Source: Candidatus Nitrotoga sp. AM1P (lineage in GTDB: Bacteria > Pseudomonadota > Gammaproteobacteria > Burkholderiales > Gallionellaceae). From it: 64,000 nucleotides of DNA. A program made the translations under genes and the position numbers. The notes beneath the pieces were generated by a model, which had not been told where the DNA came from, made no database searches, and saw only the letters and a list, made by a program, of their open reading frames with translations. Shown one piece after another: positions 55,739 through 64,000 of this stretch (position 1 is its first letter; each line of letters starts with the position of its first letter). The DNA lies in contig NZ_AP019547.1 of NCBI RefSeq assembly GCF_013168275.1, forward strand, positions 496,001 through 560,000. The letters are read 5' to 3'.

Positions 55739-56788
55739 ATGGGTATCGGCCCATGTATGCTGGATATCGCAGGAACTATCCTTACTGCGGAAGATGAAGC
55801 ACGTTTACGTCATGAACTGGTGGGTGGCGTGATTCTGTTTGCGCGTAATTACGAATCTCCACGCCAGTTGGCCCAGCTGACAGCCAGCATTCATGCGTTG
55901 CGTTCCCCGCCGCTACTGATCGCTGTGGACCATGAGGGTGGGCGGGTGCAACGTTTTATCGACGGTTTCACGCGCATTCCGGCGATGCGTGAGTTGGGCA
56001 ATATTTGGGATGAACATCCGCGCCGCGCCAAGCATTTGGCGCAGCAGGTAGGGTATGTGCTGGCTGCAGAATTGCGTGCTTGCGGCGTGGATTTCAGCTT
56101 TACCCCGGTGCTAGATATAGATTTTGGTATCAGCCAAGTGATTGGCGACCGTGCTTTTCATTCTGAGCCTCAGGCCGTAGGCGAACTGGCGCATAGCCTG
56201 TTATTGGGACTCAGGCAGGGCGGCATGTCCACCGTGGGCAAACATTTTCCTGGACATGGTTACGTGCATGCCGATTCACACCTGGAAATTCCGATAGATG
56301 AGCGCAGCTATACTGACATTGAGTTGTGCGACCTGATTCCATTTCGTCAGATGGTGAATTATGGTCTGACTGCGGTTATGCCCGCACACGTTATTTATTC
56401 CAAGGTGGACACCTATCCAGCAGGTTTTTCAAAAGTATGGCTGAAAGATATTCTGCGCGGTGAGCTGAATTTCAATGGATGCATCTTTAGCGATGACCTT
56501 AGCATGGAAGGCGCTACGGTAGCGGGCGGTATCCTGCAACGTGCGGAAGCGGCGCTACAGGCCGGCTGTGATATGGTGCTGGTATGTAACCAACCGTCCT
56601 TGGCAGATGAATTGTTAGTTGGATTAAAGTGGGACATGCCAGCGGCCAGCAAAGCGCGCCTCGTGCAGATGCGTGGCCGCTGCCATCCAGATACGTTGGT
56701 GCAATTGCATGAGCAAGCAGGGTTCATGAAGGCGCTGCATGAAATTGCAACTATAGGCTCAGGCACAGCAGAGCTACCGTTTGTTTAG
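55739..56788 (+). CDS. nagZ: Beta-N-acetylhexosaminidase NagZ
   Basis: NagZ is a cytoplasmic glycoside hydrolase family 3 enzyme. It removes N-acetylglucosamine from anhydromuropeptides in cell-wall recycling and can influence AmpC induction. The 349-residue protein carries [30 protein letters not shown], and the substrate and catalytic loop [14 protein letters not shown]. The catalytic aspartate is in [15 protein letters not shown]. The ATG has AGGAG upstream. It is the last gene of the lepA cluster, 164 bp after acpS. Confidence 0.94.
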   Translation: MGIGPCMLDIAGTILTAEDEARLRHELVGGVILFARNYESPRQLAQLTASIHALRSPPLLIAVDHEGGRVQRFIDGFTRIPAMRELGNIWDEHPRRAKHLAQQVGYVLAAELRACGVDFSFTPVLDIDFGISQVIGDRAFHSEPQAVGELAHSLLLGLRQGGMSTVGKHFPGHGYVHADSHLEIPIDERSYTDIELCDLIPFRQMVNYGLTAVMPAHVIYSKVDTYPAGFSKVWLKDILRGELNFNGCIFSDDLSMEGATVAGGILQRAEAALQAGCDMVLVCNQPSLADELLVGLKWDMPAASKARLVQMRGRCHPDTLVQLHEQAGFMKALHEIATIGSGTAELPFV

Positions 56789-56970
56789 TTGCGTTTTACT
56801 CGAATATAGGGGTACAGTAAACTTTCGGGTACAAATATTAGATTGAATTCTGATGGTAAGGGTTGTTATGAGTTGACCTAAGGGTGGATAAAATACAATT
56901 TTTTCAAACAATGAGGAATGAAAAATAAGTAAATCCTGCTTCCCCTGAGATGTAAACGAGGAGAATAACT

Positions 56971-57693
56971 ATGACTTATTTGGATCAATTTCAGTCGTTG
57001 TTAAATTGCGATACCGTTGAAGAATTGCATGCGGCGACTACAACTATAATCAAGCAGATAGGATTTGAGCACTTTCTTTATGCTGTGCGGGTAAACGTAT
57101 CGCTTACTCGGCCTTATCATTTTCTTTTTAGTGGCTATCCAAAGGAGTGGCGTGAACATTACGAGCTATCCGGTTATGCCAAGATTGATCCGACGGTTCA
57201 ACATTGTTCCAAAACAGTAATTCCGGTAATTTGGGATCGTAAAATTTTTAATAGCAGGCCTACAGTCAGAATAATGAACGAGGCGGGAGAGTTTGGTCTT
57301 GCTAATGGTGCGAGCTTTTCTGTTCATGGCAGACAAGGGGAAGCCGCAATGTTGAGTCTGGCCACTTCCATTAATTCACGGCAAGCCAAGCAAGATATTA
57401 TTACTATGTTGGGAACGGCGCAGTTGCTAACATGCTACTTGCACGAGGCGATTCAACGCATCGTGCTCAGCAAAGACTCTTTGCCTCTGAAAAAAATAAA
57501 TCTTACTGAGCGAGAAAAAGAATGCATTCTCTGGGCGGCGGAAGGCAAAACCGGGTGGGAAATAGCCAATATTCTTAAACTTTCCGAGCGTACTGTGACT
57601 TTTCATCTGCAGAATGCAGCCAGTAAAATGGGAGTATCTGGTCGTCAGCATGCTATCTCCCGTGCTCTTTCGATGGGTCTTATCACTCCCTGA
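56971..57693 (+). CDS. LuxR-family acyl-homoserine lactone receptor
   Basis: A 240-residue quorum-sensing regulator. The N-terminal autoinducer domain keeps the residues known to contact the signal: Trp60 and Tyr64 (GYPKEWREHYELSGY), Asp73 and Pro74 (AKIDPTVQHC), Trp88 (PVIWDRK) and a conserved Gly (ANGASFSVHGRQGE). The C-terminal GerE helix-turn-helix reads LTEREKECILWAAEGKTGWE then LSERTVTFHLQNAASKMGV. GAGGAG precedes the ATG. The cognate synthase follows on the same strand after a gap with a lux box, so positive feedback on luxI is likely. Confidence 0.93.
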   Translation: MTYLDQFQSLLNCDTVEELHAATTTIIKQIGFEHFLYAVRVNVSLTRPYHFLFSGYPKEWREHYELSGYAKIDPTVQHCSKTVIPVIWDRKIFNSRPTVRIMNEAGEFGLANGASFSVHGRQGEAAMLSLATSINSRQAKQDIITMLGTAQLLTCYLHEAIQRIVLSKDSLPLKKINLTEREKECILWAAEGKTGWEIANILKLSERTVTFHLQNAASKMGVSGRQHAISRALSMGLITP

Positions 57694-57902
57694 GATTTGT
57701 ATGACTGTGAATTTGTATGGTGATAGACGCTGTCATACTAAAGTTCGATAAAATTTTCACAATTTTATATTTGCAACAAATTATTCGACTTACGGGATGT
57801 CGTGAACGGCGAACTCTCTCCATTTTTATCTCAAAGCATTGCTCACCGCTTAACTCTAGAACCTTTCCCAGCCAGGCTTTGTAGCCATTAATTGTTATTT
57901 TG

Positions 57903-57922
57903 CCCTGTAAGATCCTACAGCT
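57903..57922. promoter_or_regulatory. lux box upstream of the luxI homologue
   Basis: CCCTGTAAGATCCTACAGCT fits the lux-box pattern RNSTGYAXGATNXTRCASRT at all informative positions except the outer purines. It is centred about 73 bp before the luxI start. It probably overlaps the -35 region, as at class II LuxR-activated promoters. Confidence 0.8.
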
Positions 57923-57985
57923 AGCTAGCTGTCAAGATACGTAGTCTCATTGCTCCTGTCATCAAACAACGACAGAGGGCACAAA

Positions 57986-58612
57986 ATGAGTTCGATAATG
58001 CTTGCGCAACATGGGGACGGCTCACTAAATCGTCAAGCCGCGATGGGAATGTACCGGCTCAGGCACGATGTATTTCATGATCGACTGGGTTGGGAAGTGA
58101 CTAGCGATAATGGCATGGAACATGACGAATTCGACCGGGCCAATCCGGTTTATGTACTGGTAAGAGGAGATGCAGATGAGGATGAAAATGAGGTATTGGG
58201 CTGCTGGCGACTATTACCTACAACCGGCCCCAACATGCTAAAGGATACTTTTCCCCAGCTCTTACACGGACAGCGTGCACCGCAACAGGCCGATGTGTGG
58301 GAACTAAGTCGATTTGCTGTAACTGCTCCAAAATATGAAAGTGCAAATTATGGTTTTAGTGCAATACCCATGCAGATGATGCAAAAATTATTTAAGTTTG
58401 CTCAACTCAACGGTATTGTCCGTTACGTTACAGTAACCACTGTGGCAGTCGAAAGATTAATATCCAAAACAGGTGTTAATTTAAGCAGGTTTGGGCCACC
58501 CATCAAAATAGGTCGGGTGTTGACTGTGGCTTGCTCCATTGAAATCGACGAGATCACAGAATTCGCCCTGTTTGGTACCTTACCCGAGCATGCACTGAGG
58601 CTAGCCGCATGA
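57986..58612 (+). CDS. LuxI-family acyl-homoserine lactone synthase
   Basis: The enzyme makes an acyl-homoserine lactone from S-adenosylmethionine and acyl-ACP. From ATG 57986 (AGAGGG upstream) the 208-residue product keeps the invariant residues: Arg26, Phe30 and Trp36 (YRLRHDVFHDRLGW), Asp47 and Asp50 (HDEFDR), Arg75 (GCWRLLPTTG), and Glu106 and Arg109 (VWELSRFAV). The segment YVTVTTVAVERL has Thr where 3-oxo-acyl synthases often do, a weak hint to the signal type. It overlaps the following small gene by 4 bp. Confidence 0.93.
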   Translation: MSSIMLAQHGDGSLNRQAAMGMYRLRHDVFHDRLGWEVTSDNGMEHDEFDRANPVYVLVRGDADEDENEVLGCWRLLPTTGPNMLKDTFPQLLHGQRAPQQADVWELSRFAVTAPKYESANYGFSAIPMQMMQKLFKFAQLNGIVRYVTVTTVAVERLISKTGVNLSRFGPPIKIGRVLTVACSIEIDEITEFALFGTLPEHALRLAA

Positions 58613-59058
58613 ATATTTTGTTACTCGGAGAAGCATCAGGCACCCGTCGCATCTTGAATCAGATGCTGGAAAAATCCAGGCATCGGTTAGTCCAGCAAGC
58701 ATGGGCGGATATGCCTGAGCCAGATTTGGAACAATATGACATGGTGTTGGTAGATGGTAATGTTTGTGATTGCTCCCAGCAAGCACGTTTGCTGGAATGG
58801 GTGCGTGAGGCCAGACGCCTCTTTCCGAATCTGCCGGTAGCCGCATTAAATTACGTGGGCACTCCTGTAGCGGCGGAAAGTGCAGAGTGCAGCATGGCCA
58901 ACCATTCTTGTGGTGTTTCCGAATCTGGAGACGGAGTTTGGCGCATGCGCTGCCGTTTAAAGGAGCTTGCCTTGAGTGAAACGGCCGCGCTATTGCGCGA
59001 TGCATGCGAGCGTCAGCCTCTGGAGCCCATTATTTTTGAATACTCGGGACAAAGTTGA
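58609..59058 (+). CDS. Small receiver-like protein of unknown function in the luxI operon
   Basis: I do not recognise a named family. The 149-residue product begins MNILLLGEASGTRRILNQML and has YDMVLVDGNVCDCSQ then LEWVREARRLFPNLPVAALN. This is the strand-helix order of a response-regulator receiver domain, with an Asp at the phosphorylation position. The acidic pair of true receivers near residue 10 is only partly kept (Glu), and the second half is unusual. Six cysteines are present (NVCDC, AECSMANHSCG, RMRCRL, DACERQ). The ATGA overlap with luxI makes co-translation certain in practice. A role in quorum-sensing output or modulation is inference. Confidence 0.7.
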   Translation: MNILLLGEASGTRRILNQMLEKSRHRLVQQAWADMPEPDLEQYDMVLVDGNVCDCSQQARLLEWVREARRLFPNLPVAALNYVGTPVAAESAECSMANHSCGVSESGDGVWRMRCRLKELALSETAALLRDACERQPLEPIIFEYSGQS

Positions 59059-59182
59059 TATGAAGACAGCAGTTATAGTACGCAGAGTTCTTCGTCAGTC
59101 TAATCGGAATCACAGATCTCGAGCTTCCTTCTACCTGATATTAGTTGCTTAACCTGATTAACCAAGATAATGAGTGATATTA

Positions 59183-60937
59183 ATGCAGGACTTATCTAGT
59201 TCGGGACAAGAGAGTGATAGCGTACGTCAAAAGGAGAAACAACTTAGGCTATTCGCGCATATATTCAATAACGTACATGAAGGCATAATTGTCACGGATG
59301 CCGATAAAAACATGTTGTTTATTAACCCGGCTTTTTCTATCATTACCGGTTACAGCGCTAATGATTTAATAGGTAGGAACCTGAATCTGTTACATCTTGG
59401 CTTGATGGATGATGCGTTTAACCAAGACACATGGCGCAGCATTGATGAAACCGGGCGCTGGCAGGGTGAGATGATCGGTCGACGAAAAAATGATGAAAGT
59501 TACGCCGAGCGCTTAAATCTCAGCACTATGAAAAATGAATTCGGCGAAATTAGTTACTATATCGGCGTTTTTTCTGATATCAGTGAGCGTAAGGCAGCAG
59601 AAGAACGTGTGGCATATGTTGTACTGCATGATTTTCTCACCAATTTGCCCAATGGCCTGCTATTGCAGGATCGTTTAGCGCAGGCTATTTCTCATGCTGG
59701 CCGCGAAAAACACAAAGTGGCAGTCATGTGTCTTGATCTGGATCATTTCAAAGTTATTAACGACATGCTGGGTCATCTTGTTGGCGATAAATTATTGCAA
59801 GAGGTTGCCAGACGCATTAGCAGTGTGGGTCGCGCTAGCGATACGGTAAGCAGGCGGGGGGGAGACGAGTTCGTAATCATATTGCCGAATTTGGAAACTG
59901 TGGATGATGCTGCCGTTATTGCGGTCAAGCTGTTAGAGGCCATTTCTGGCTTGTGCATGGTAGATGGTAATGAAATCAAAATAACTACTAGTATCGGCAT
60001 CAGCATATTTCCAGAAGATGGATGCGATGGGGATTACTTGATTAAATATGCTGATGCTGCAATGTACCATGCTAAAAAAAATGGTCGTAATAATTACCAG
60101 TTTTTTACTAATGAAATGAACCAGCTCGCGCTTGAGCGCATGTCGATTGAACGGAAATTGCGTCATGCAGTAGAACGCCAAGAATTTTGTTTACATTACC
60201 AGCCTCAGGTAGACTTGCGTAGCGGTCGCATCATTGGTGTAGAAGCATTGCTACGCTGGAATAATCCCGAAACTGGAATAATTTCGCCTGGGTATTTCAT
60301 TCCCATCGCGGAAGAGACCGGTTTGATTATTCCAATCGGCGAATGGGTATTGCGTGAGGCTTGCCGGCAGAACAGTGAATGGCGTATGTTAGGTTTACCG
60401 GAACTTACCGTGGCGGTCAACCTATCGGCAGTACAGTTTCGCCAAAATAATTTTGGCGAAATGATCAAGACAATTTTGTGTGAGAACGGTCTCGAACCGT
60501 CTGGTCTTGAGCTGGAAATTACCGAGGGCGTTGTCATGCAAAATGCCGAAGCGTCGATCGCGTTGTTATTAGAGCTAAAGGCGATGGGGCTGAAGCTCGT
60601 AGTGGACGATTTTGGAACTGGCTACTCCAGCTTAAGTTATCTCAAGCGTTTTCCTATCGATAAGCTCAAGATTGATCAATCATTTGTGCGCGATATAATA
60701 GTCGATTCGGATAATGCTGTGATTGTTAGTACGATCATTAATATGGCGCGCACCCTTAAGTTGAAAGTGATCGCTGAGGGAGTGGAAACTGCAGAGCAAC
60801 TATCTTTCCTGAAGCATCAAGAATGCGACGAGATACAAGGCTATTACTTCAGCCAGCCGGTGCCACCTGAAAAAATTAGCAGTCTGCTGGTATCCGGTTA
60901 TAAAGAGGGAGGTCAATGGTTATATGTATCGAAATAA
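59183..60937 (+). CDS. PAS-GGDEF-EAL c-di-GMP enzyme
   Basis: The 584-residue protein can in principle make and degrade c-di-GMP. A PAS domain (about 25-135: NNVHEGIIVTDADKNMLFIN, GVFSDISERKAAEERV) leads into a GGDEF domain with SRRGGDEFVIIL. An EAL domain follows with IIGVEALLRWNNPETG, the metal motif LVVDDFGTGYSSLSYLKRFP, and IAEGVETAEQL. Both catalytic motifs look intact. No membrane helix is seen. ATG 59183 is preferred; a GTG lies three codons earlier. It follows the luxI-associated gene by about 125 bp and may be part of the quorum-sensing output. Confidence 0.92.
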   Translation: MQDLSSSGQESDSVRQKEKQLRLFAHIFNNVHEGIIVTDADKNMLFINPAFSIITGYSANDLIGRNLNLLHLGLMDDAFNQDTWRSIDETGRWQGEMIGRRKNDESYAERLNLSTMKNEFGEISYYIGVFSDISERKAAEERVAYVVLHDFLTNLPNGLLLQDRLAQAISHAGREKHKVAVMCLDLDHFKVINDMLGHLVGDKLLQEVARRISSVGRASDTVSRRGGDEFVIILPNLETVDDAAVIAVKLLEAISGLCMVDGNEIKITTSIGISIFPEDGCDGDYLIKYADAAMYHAKKNGRNNYQFFTNEMNQLALERMSIERKLRHAVERQEFCLHYQPQVDLRSGRIIGVEALLRWNNPETGIISPGYFIPIAEETGLIIPIGEWVLREACRQNSEWRMLGLPELTVAVNLSAVQFRQNNFGEMIKTILCENGLEPSGLELEITEGVVMQNAEASIALLLELKAMGLKLVVDDFGTGYSSLSYLKRFPIDKLKIDQSFVRDIIVDSDNAVIVSTIINMARTLKLKVIAEGVETAEQLSFLKHQECDEIQGYYFSQPVPPEKISSLLVSGYKEGGQWLYVSK

Positions 60938-61358
60938 AGTAAAGGTGTGAAAGTGTAAGTTGTGTCTTGTCGGTCTCGTTCAATTTCTCTATCTGCGCTA
61001 CTTTTATCTAGTTTATCAGGGTTAAAGGTGGCAACGATGAATGTGACATCGATTCTTCGGTACCCAATTCTTCTTTTGTTTTTTCAGTTTACCTCACAGC
61101 ATGGGCCGTATCGTTTAACGAATGCAATCGCATGGACAATGCGTTGCATGGTTCCAATACTCACGTTACAGTATGCTTAGCTCGCATGGTTCGGTTTTCT
61201 TATCAGTTTCGTCGCTAACAAAGAAATACGATCGTCACCATATAACCTTTATATTCTAGTTTAGAATAGTTTAATAACTTATTTATTAATAATAACTATT
61301 TTATGATGACTATTGGAGGGGCGAAATTAATTTTTGAGAGAAGCTATCTGGGAGCGGT
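60938..61358. other. Intergenic stretch between the GGDEF-EAL gene and the methyltransferase gene
   Basis: About 420 bp with no supported gene. The right half is AT-rich and contains the palindrome TATTCTA-GTT-TAGAATA near 61251. A 72-codon open frame at 60962 has no family resemblance and is not called. Confidence 0.6.
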
Positions 61359-62180
61359 ATGCATGAAATAAAACCTGGTCAATCAATTGATCTGCTTAAA
61401 GAGCTGCACATTCTTACTCGAGATGGGAAGATGAATCAAGATTCCCGACGCAAACTTAAGCAGGTTTATCATCTCTATCAATTCATCGAGCCGTTGCTGC
61501 AAGAAATTAAGAAAAATAACCATAATATTCAACTGGTTGATCATGGAGCAGGCAAATCTTATCTTGGCTTCATTCTCTATGACCTGTTTTTTAAGACATT
61601 GAATGATGCATCACGTATTTACGGTATTGAAACACGTGATGATTTGGTCAAACACTCGCAGGTGTTGGCATCACGGCTAAATTTTCCAGGTATGTCATTC
61701 CTTAACTTATCGGTGGAACAGTCTATTGAGTCAGAGATTTTGCCCGTCAAGGTGAATGTGGTTACAGCGCTCCATGCGTGCAATACCGCTACTGACGATG
61801 CCATACGTTTTGCGTTGAAAAAAAATGCTCAATTTATCGTCTTGGTGCCATGCTGCCAAGCTGAAGTGGCGGTGGCTTTGAAGAAAAATAAAGGTAAAGA
61901 TTTTGCGAAAAATGTTTTGATTGAACTATGGCGTCATCCCATCCATACCCGCGAATTTGGCAGTCACATTACCAACGTGCTGCGTTGTTTGCAATTGGAA
62001 GCACACGGTTACCAAGTTACAGTGACCGAACTAGTGGGTTGGGAGCATTCGATGAAAAATGAACTTATTATCGCGAATTTTAAAAATTTGCCATGCAACC
62101 GTCCGGCTGAGCGATTGAAGGAAGTGCTGCAAACTTTGGGACTGGAAGAAATGAGTGGTCGTTTTTTTACGCGGATGTAA
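61359..62180 (+). CDS. SAM-dependent methyltransferase (Methyltransf_32 type)
   Basis: The 273-residue protein has a class I methyltransferase core. IQLVDHGAGKSYLGFILYDL supplies the SAM-binding loop, RIYGIETRDDLV the second strand with its acidic residue, and VVTALHACNTATDDAIRFAL then FIVLVPCCQAEVA the family-specific HACxxATD and PCC motifs. These match the PF13679 group, found also in eukaryotic GSTCD. The substrate is not known; RNA is often suggested for this group. It stands alone between the GGDEF-EAL gene and the rpsF operon. Confidence 0.82.
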   Translation: MHEIKPGQSIDLLKELHILTRDGKMNQDSRRKLKQVYHLYQFIEPLLQEIKKNNHNIQLVDHGAGKSYLGFILYDLFFKTLNDASRIYGIETRDDLVKHSQVLASRLNFPGMSFLNLSVEQSIESEILPVKVNVVTALHACNTATDDAIRFALKKNAQFIVLVPCCQAEVAVALKKNKGKDFAKNVLIELWRHPIHTREFGSHITNVLRCLQLEAHGYQVTVTELVGWEHSMKNELIIANFKNLPCNRPAERLKEVLQTLGLEEMSGRFFTRM

Positions 62181-62357
62181 CAGTCACCGTGAAAATCCTG
62201 TAATTATCATGTATCAACTTTGTTCGGCGATTCGTCCGATTTAGCGAATTACATCGCACTCCGTTGAACTATCATGTTATCTCGAAATTGGGGAAATTAA
62301 TGTCTTTCCTTAAAGAATTTGAGATAGAGATAAGAAGATTGTAAACAAGGCTTTTCC

Positions 62358-62385
62358 TTGACCTGACTGAATTTTTCGCTATAAT
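62358..62385 (+). promoter_or_regulatory. Sigma-70 promoter of the rpsF operon
   Basis: TTGACC, 16 bp, TATAAT stand about 70 bp before the rpsF start. The -10 box is perfect and the -35 box matches five of six. This is the strongest housekeeping promoter I see in the window. Confidence 0.8.
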
Positions 62386-62453
62386 CACGCTCCCTTAAAC
62401 CCTTGCTCTACCGTTACGCATGACGGAGGGCTTCATATCCAAAAGGAGAATCA

Positions 62454-62864
62454 ATGCGACATTACGAAATTATATTTATCGTGCACCCCGACCAGAGTGA
62501 GCAGGTGCCCGCTATGATTGAACGCTACCGTGCTCTGGTGACGGCCAAGAATGGCGTGATCCATCGCTTGGAAGACTGGGGTCGCCGTCAATTAGCTTAC
62601 CCGATCCAAAAAATCCACAAAGCGCATTATGTGTTGATGAATATTGAATGTAACCAGGAAGTTTTGGACGAGATAGAACATGCATTCAAGTTTAACGATG
62701 CTGTGTTACGCCACTTAACTATCAAAACCAAGTCTGCGGTAACAATTCCTTCGGCGATGATGAGGGAGGAAAAATCGCGCTCTTTGACTGCCCCTGCGGC
62801 AGGCTCAGGACAGGCTCCTCAGATTGAATTAGTCGTGCCAACTGAAGTTGCTGCGGTTATTTGA
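62454..62864 (+). CDS. rpsF: 30S ribosomal protein S6
   Basis: S6 binds S18 in the platform of the 30S subunit. The 136-residue protein starts [20 protein letters not shown] and has [20 protein letters not shown] and [16 protein letters not shown], all typical. The C-terminal tail beyond residue 100 is long and ends in Ala, Pro and Val residues. AAAAGGAGAA precedes the ATG. It is the first gene of the rpsF-priB-rpsR-rplI operon. Confidence 0.95.
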   Translation: MRHYEIIFIVHPDQSEQVPAMIERYRALVTAKNGVIHRLEDWGRRQLAYPIQKIHKAHYVLMNIECNQEVLDEIEHAFKFNDAVLRHLTIKTKSAVTIPSAMMREEKSRSLTAPAAGSGQAPQIELVVPTEVAAVI

Positions 62865-63167
62865 TTGAGTGTTGCTTGTAACCGGCTCTCCATTAATGGA
62901 GAACTCGTTGAACTGGATTGTTTGCGCTACACCCCGGCAGGGGTAGCGCGAATGGCATTAAAAATTCGTCATGCTTCAACGCAACTAGAGGCCGGCATAG
63001 CGCGTCAGGTACAGTGCGATATTCCTGCGTTAGCACTTGGTGCCGCTGCACAGCAGGCTAATAATTTGCAACTGGGACAGCGGGTAAAAGCAGAAGGATT
63101 TTTGGCTCAGCGCAGTTTACGCATTACACAACTTGTGTTGCACATTGATAACATTAAATTAGAATAA
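62865..63167 (+). CDS. priB: Primosomal replication protein N (PriB)
   Basis: PriB is a small single-stranded DNA-binding OB-fold protein that helps PriA restart stalled replication forks. The 100-residue sequence shows [20 protein letters not shown], then [13 protein letters not shown] and [20 protein letters not shown]. The likely start is the TTG directly after the rpsF stop. The position between rpsF and rpsR is typical of beta- and gammaproteobacteria. Confidence 0.88.
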   Translation: MSVACNRLSINGELVELDCLRYTPAGVARMALKIRHASTQLEAGIARQVQCDIPALALGAAAQQANNLQLGQRVKAEGFLAQRSLRITQLVLHIDNIKLE

Positions 63168-63177
63168 GGAGCACAAC

Positions 63178-63447
63178 ATGGCTCGTGTTTTTAAGAAAAA
63201 AGATGACAAGAAGAGCAATTCTTCACGTCAATTGTTCAAACGCCGCAAATTTTGCCGCTTCACTGCAGATAAGATTGCAGAAGTGGATTATAAAGATTTG
63301 AATATTCTCAAGGAATTTATTGCCGAGAACGGCAAGGTCATTCCGGCACGTATTACTGGCACTAAATCGCGCTTCCAGCGTCAATTGGGCATTGCAATCA
63401 AGCGTGCAAGATTCTTGGCGTTGTTGCCTTACACAGATTTGCATTAA
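63178..63447 (+). CDS. rpsR: 30S ribosomal protein S18
   Basis: S18 pairs with S6 on the 30S platform. The 89-residue protein carries [20 protein letters not shown], then [20 protein letters not shown] and the end [14 protein letters not shown], which are diagnostic. AAGGAG precedes the ATG. Confidence 0.96.
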   Translation: MARVFKKKDDKKSNSSRQLFKRRKFCRFTADKIAEVDYKDLNILKEFIAENGKVIPARITGTKSRFQRQLGIAIKRARFLALLPYTDLH

Positions 63448-63457
63448 GGAGCAGAAC

Positions 63458-63913
63458 ATGCAAGTGATACTTATGGAAAAAATGGTAAACCTTGGCCAAT
63501 TGGGCGATGTAGTTAAGGTTAAAAATGGCTATGCACGTAATTTTCTGATCCCGCAAGGCAAAGCCAAGCGTGCGACTGAGAGTAATAAGGCGGAATTTGC
63601 AGTTCGTCGCCTTGAACTAGAAGCTGCAGAGCAAGCCAAGGTGGGAGAAGCTCAGGCACGCGCTGAGAAATACAGCGGGTTGACTGTGCAAATAGTACAA
63701 AAGGCCGGTGTTGACGGCAAGTTGTTCGGTTCCGTGACTAATGCTGACATTGTTGTGGCGTTGGCAGTGCAAGGTTTTATTGTGGAAAAAACTCAAGTGC
63801 GCATGTCGGCGGGACATATAAAGCAAGTTGGCGATTATCCAGTCAATATCGCGTTGCATACTGATGTGATAGCTAATATTATAGTTTCAGTGCTGGGCGA
63901 GCATAAGCCGTAG
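63458..63913 (+). CDS. rplI: 50S ribosomal protein L9
   Basis: L9 binds 23S rRNA near the L1 stalk and limits frameshifting. From ATG 63458 (AAGGAG upstream) the 151-residue protein has the signature [20 protein letters not shown] then [13 protein letters not shown] long connecting helix and the C-domain ([20 protein letters not shown]) follow. It is the last gene of the operon and is followed by a strong terminator. Confidence 0.96.
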   Translation: MQVILMEKMVNLGQLGDVVKVKNGYARNFLIPQGKAKRATESNKAEFAVRRLELEAAEQAKVGEAQARAEKYSGLTVQIVQKAGVDGKLFGSVTNADIVVALAVQGFIVEKTQVRMSAGHIKQVGDYPVNIALHTDVIANIIVSVLGEHKP

Positions 63914-63931
63914 TTTTTTACGTATTGTTGT

Positions 63932-63969
63932 AAATAAAATAGAGCTGGCGACAGCTCTATTTTATTTTT
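63932..63969 (+). terminator. Rho-independent terminator after rplI
   Basis: A perfect 16-bp stem, AAATAAAATAGAGCTG (63932-63947) with its complement at 63952-63967 and the loop GCGA, ends in a T-rich run. The A-run on the left makes it work on both strands. Confidence 0.93.
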
Positions 63970-64000
63970 GGTGGTAGAAATTTTCTCAGTGATAGAATGC

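Noticed and set aside
57699..57738. GTATGAC/GTCATAC inverted repeat after luxR as a second lux box
   Set aside because: The arms are 26 bp apart and do not fit the 20-bp lux-box pattern; at most a weak hairpin after luxR.
60962..61180. 72-codon frame after the GGDEF-EAL gene
   Set aside because: No ribosome-binding site or family resemblance; composition looks non-coding.

Overview
The window is a chromosomal segment of a motile betaproteobacterium. The gene orders lepA-lepB-DUF4845-rnc-era-recO-pdxJ-acpS-nagZ and glnE/yhdP-nit-tldD, priB between rpsF and rpsR, and the flagellar gene content fit Nitrosomonadales, perhaps a Gallionellaceae relative. That placement is inference from gene order and protein style; there is no rRNA gene to confirm it.

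Layout. 1-15.8 kb: a flagellar cluster, mostly on the minus strand. It holds fliL (cut by the window edge), fliK, fliJ, fliI, fliH, fliG and fliF, with fliE divergent. Then come a frameshifted PilZ-type brake gene, an intact ycgR, an FlhB-C-like gene with a second FliK-like gene, fliT, fliS, fliD, flaG and fliC. Near-consensus sigma-28 promoters stand before fliT and fliC, and a clear terminator follows fliC. 16-19 kb: a GGDEF diguanylate cyclase and ispB.

19.1-34.2 kb: a roughly 15-kb accessory island. From left to right it holds a frameshifted IS110-family transposase, a dead REP-associated tyrosine transposase between perfect 26-bp inverted repeats, and an intact IS110-family element with a foldable leader that may be its bridge RNA. 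These are followed by a polymorphic-toxin (Rhs) locus on the minus strand: a truncated rhs fragment, a two-TM immunity candidate, a displaced rhs core plus tip, a secreted immunity candidate overlapping the next gene by ATGA, and a full 1968-residue secreted Rhs protein. A plus-strand secreted protein with YD repeats, an Fn3 domain and a beta-helix closes the island. A direct repeat of about 1.0 kb links the two rhs copies and offers a route for tip exchange.

34.2-47.5 kb: housekeeping genes (glnE, yhdP, nit, tldD, ilvD) and glutathione-dependent formaldehyde oxidation (frmA, fghA). 47.7-49 kb: an HU gene and a gene-poor stretch with relics of an integrase and perhaps an IS30 transposase. 49-56.8 kb: the lepA-to-nagZ translation, RNA-processing and cofactor cluster.

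57-61 kb: a LuxR/LuxI quorum-sensing pair with a good lux box before luxI. luxI overlaps a small receiver-like gene of unknown role, and a PAS-GGDEF-EAL gene follows. Quorum sensing, c-di-GMP enzymes and PilZ flagellar brakes therefore sit within one window. 61.3-64 kb: a methyltransferase gene and the rpsF-priB-rpsR-rplI operon, with a sigma-70 promoter and a strong terminator.
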